Origin: Bordetella pertussis 18323
GTDB taxonomy: Bacteria > Pseudomonadota > Gammaproteobacteria > Burkholderiales > Burkholderiaceae_B
NCBI RefSeq assembly: GCF_000306945.1
Contig: NC_018518.1
Coordinates: forward strand, 2,666,001-2,730,000
Direction: 5' to 3'
Length of the DNA stretch: 64,000 nt
The position numbers and the translations under genes are program-made. Below, one piece after another: positions 62,736 through 64,000 of the stretch (position 1 is the first letter of the stretch; each line of letters begins with the position of its first letter). The notes under the pieces are model-generated. The model was not told the DNA's origin. It was given only the letters and a program-made list of their open reading frames with translations, and made no database searches.

Positions 62736-63446
62736 TCAGCCGCGCTTGCGCCAGCGCCAGGGCGCGCGCAGCGGCCAGGTGTAGCGTGGCGACAGCACGT
62801 ACGGCTTGATGGCGTAGGCCGCCACCACGGCGATCAGGGCCGCGGCGCAGACATCCGACAGGTAGTGGTCGCGGTTGATGACCCGGCTGATCGCCACCAG
62901 CGCGGCCAGCGCCAGCGCGGCGCCAGGATGCCCAGCACGGCCGCGACGGCGAACGCCGTCTGGGTATGGCTGGACGGGAACGAATTGAAGGGGTTGCCGG
63001 CAAACATGCGGCCCATGCCGTAGATGCCGTCGTCAAGCAGCACTTCGGGGCGCGCGCGCCACGACGTTCTTGAGCACCCAGGTCGCCAGCCCGCCGGCGG
63101 TAAGCGTGGCCAGCAGCAGCATGCCCGCACGCGCGATTTTCTCGCAGGTCCAGCCCCACGGCACGGCCCAGCCGCGCAGCATGCCTTGCAGGCCGAGGAT
63201 ATAGGCGGCCAGCCCCAGCGCCACGTAGGTGCCGCTGTCGCCCAGGTTGCCGATGTAGTCGAACACCGTATTGACCTGCGGCGACACGCTGCGGTTGATC
63301 CATAGCGTCAGCGGCCGGTCGAGCCAGGCGGCGCACCCCAGCAGCAGCAGCACGGGCACCAGGCAACGGTGCAACAGGCCGGCCAGCCCCTGGCCGGGCA
63401 GCCCGGGCTTGGGCGGGGGGAAAGCGGTGATCGGTTCTGCGGTCAT
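62736..63446 (-). pseudogene. PAP2-family phosphatase, frameshifted
   Basis: A membrane PAP2 phosphatase (lipid phosphate or undecaprenyl pyrophosphate type) in three frames. Frame 1 is MTAEPITAFPPPK to TWVLKNVVARA. Frame 2 has RPEVLLDDGIYGMGRMFAGNPFNSFPSSHTQTAFAVAAVLGILA. Frame 3 has ALAALVAISRVINRDHYLSDVCAAAL to a C-terminal RWRKRG. The motifs K-x6-RP, PSSH and SR-x5-H are all recognisable across the frames. Lesions are a missing GC in a (GC)n tract at about 63048-63060 and a one-base change at about 62925-62935. The 3' end is 38 bp from IS1663 copy B. Confidence 0.82.
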
Positions 63447-63602
63447 GAGGGAATGGGATGAGGGCCGGATAGCCGCAACCCGGCGGCCAGCAATAGTACT
63501 TGCCAAATACGACACCGCCAAGACCGTCCGCGGGTGACAGGCTAAAATGGGCGGTTTCGTCCACTTACGCTCCCGGGATCTACACCCGTCACGGCGACCG
63601 CC

Positions 63603-64000
63603 ATGCAAGAAACCACTGTCAAACGCGACGGCGCCAGCCCGTCCGATGCCGGCACGCCGGCCACCGCCGCCCAGGGCCTGGGCAAATTGTATATCCGCAC
63701 CTTCGGCTGCCAGATGAACGAGTACGACTCGGACAAGATGGCCGACGTGCTGCGCGCCGACCAGGGCCTGGAGCTGACCGACAACCCCGAGGATGCCGAT
63801 GTCATCCTGTTCAACACCTGTTCCGTGCGCGAGAAGGCGCAGGAGAAGGTGTTCTCCGACCTGGGCCGGGTACAGCACCTCAAGAAGCAGAACCCCAACC
63901 TGGTGATCGGCGTGGGCGGCTGCGTGGCCAGCCAGGAAGGCGAGGCCATCGTCAAGCGCGCGCCCTATGTCGACGTGGTGTTCGGCCCGCAGACCCTGCA
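63603..64000 (+). CDS. miaB: tRNA-2-methylthio-N6-dimethylallyladenosine synthase, 5' part
   Basis: The first 132 codons of MiaB, cut by the window end. The N-terminal methylthiotransferase domain is clear: [45 protein letters not shown] and [12 protein letters not shown] supply the three Cys for the auxiliary iron-sulfur cluster, and [10 protein letters not shown] follows. It methylthiolates i6A37 in tRNA. The N-terminus has a 28-residue extension before KLYIRTFG. Confidence 0.93.
   Translation, partial: MQETTVKRDGASPSDAGTPATAAQGLGKLYIRTFGCQMNEYDSDKMADVLRADQGLELTDNPEDADVILFNTCSVREKAQEKVFSDLGRVQHLKKQNPNLVIGVGGCVASQEGEAIVKRAPYVDVVFGPQTL

Overview
The window is high-GC betaproteobacterial DNA that I read as Bordetella pertussis. 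The evidence is a complete pertactin gene (prn) with its RGD motif at residues 260-262 and its GGxxP and PQP repeats, two copies of IS481, two copies of an IS110-family element matching IS1663, and many recently broken genes, which is typical of this host-restricted genome. I cannot name the strain.

Layout. 1-1147: a gene tail and an IS481 copy whose two flanks do not match, so probably a rearrangement junction. 1148-9267: a decapitated Bug receptor, a Rad50/Mre11-like repair pair (leftward), dadA with a divergent Lrp regulator, a DUF502 membrane protein and a transglutaminase-like protein. 9269-17866: a glycerol regulon. The ABC importer genes run leftward and glpR-glpD rightward from a shared operator region; one permease is frameshifted and the two ATPases are fused. 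17947-28184: two IclR-controlled clusters for organic acid uptake and catabolism, with Bug receptors, an FAD oxidoreductase, an amidohydrolase, a DapA-like aldolase and a broken SDR. 28261-35562: membrane proteins, arfB, queE-queD, a TRAP receptor with a class II aldolase under an XRE-cupin regulator, and a MarR-FUSC pair cut by the second IS481 (35547-36589). 36621-48906: barstar-like gene, decayed patatin, maeB, a GlcE-like protein, an aminotransferase, a lytic transglycosylase, ubiD, a YqjD/YqjE-type membrane trio and cysG. 48973-61333: prn, then upp and dacB (leftward), then queA-tgt and yajC-secD-secF (rightward). 62736-64000: a broken PAP2 phosphatase and the start of miaB.

The segment prn to secF (about 8.3 kb between the elements) is bracketed by two inverted IS1663 copies. 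The most interesting system is IS1663 itself. Its 5' noncoding region reads as a two-loop bridge RNA. One loop carries guides matching the element's own joined ends, and the other carries guides matching a dispersed palindrome (GTGCCTGTCCCCG followed by its reverse complement). That palindrome is scattered through the window, and both IS1663 copies sit inside one, at the same position. This links an IS110 recombinase, its guide RNA and a REP-like genomic repeat from the sequence alone.

Queuosine synthesis is represented at two separate places (queE-queD and queA-tgt). Broken or truncated genes include glpP, the SDR, the DJ-1/PfpI protein, patatin, PAP2, a Bug receptor and FUSC, consistent with ongoing gene loss.
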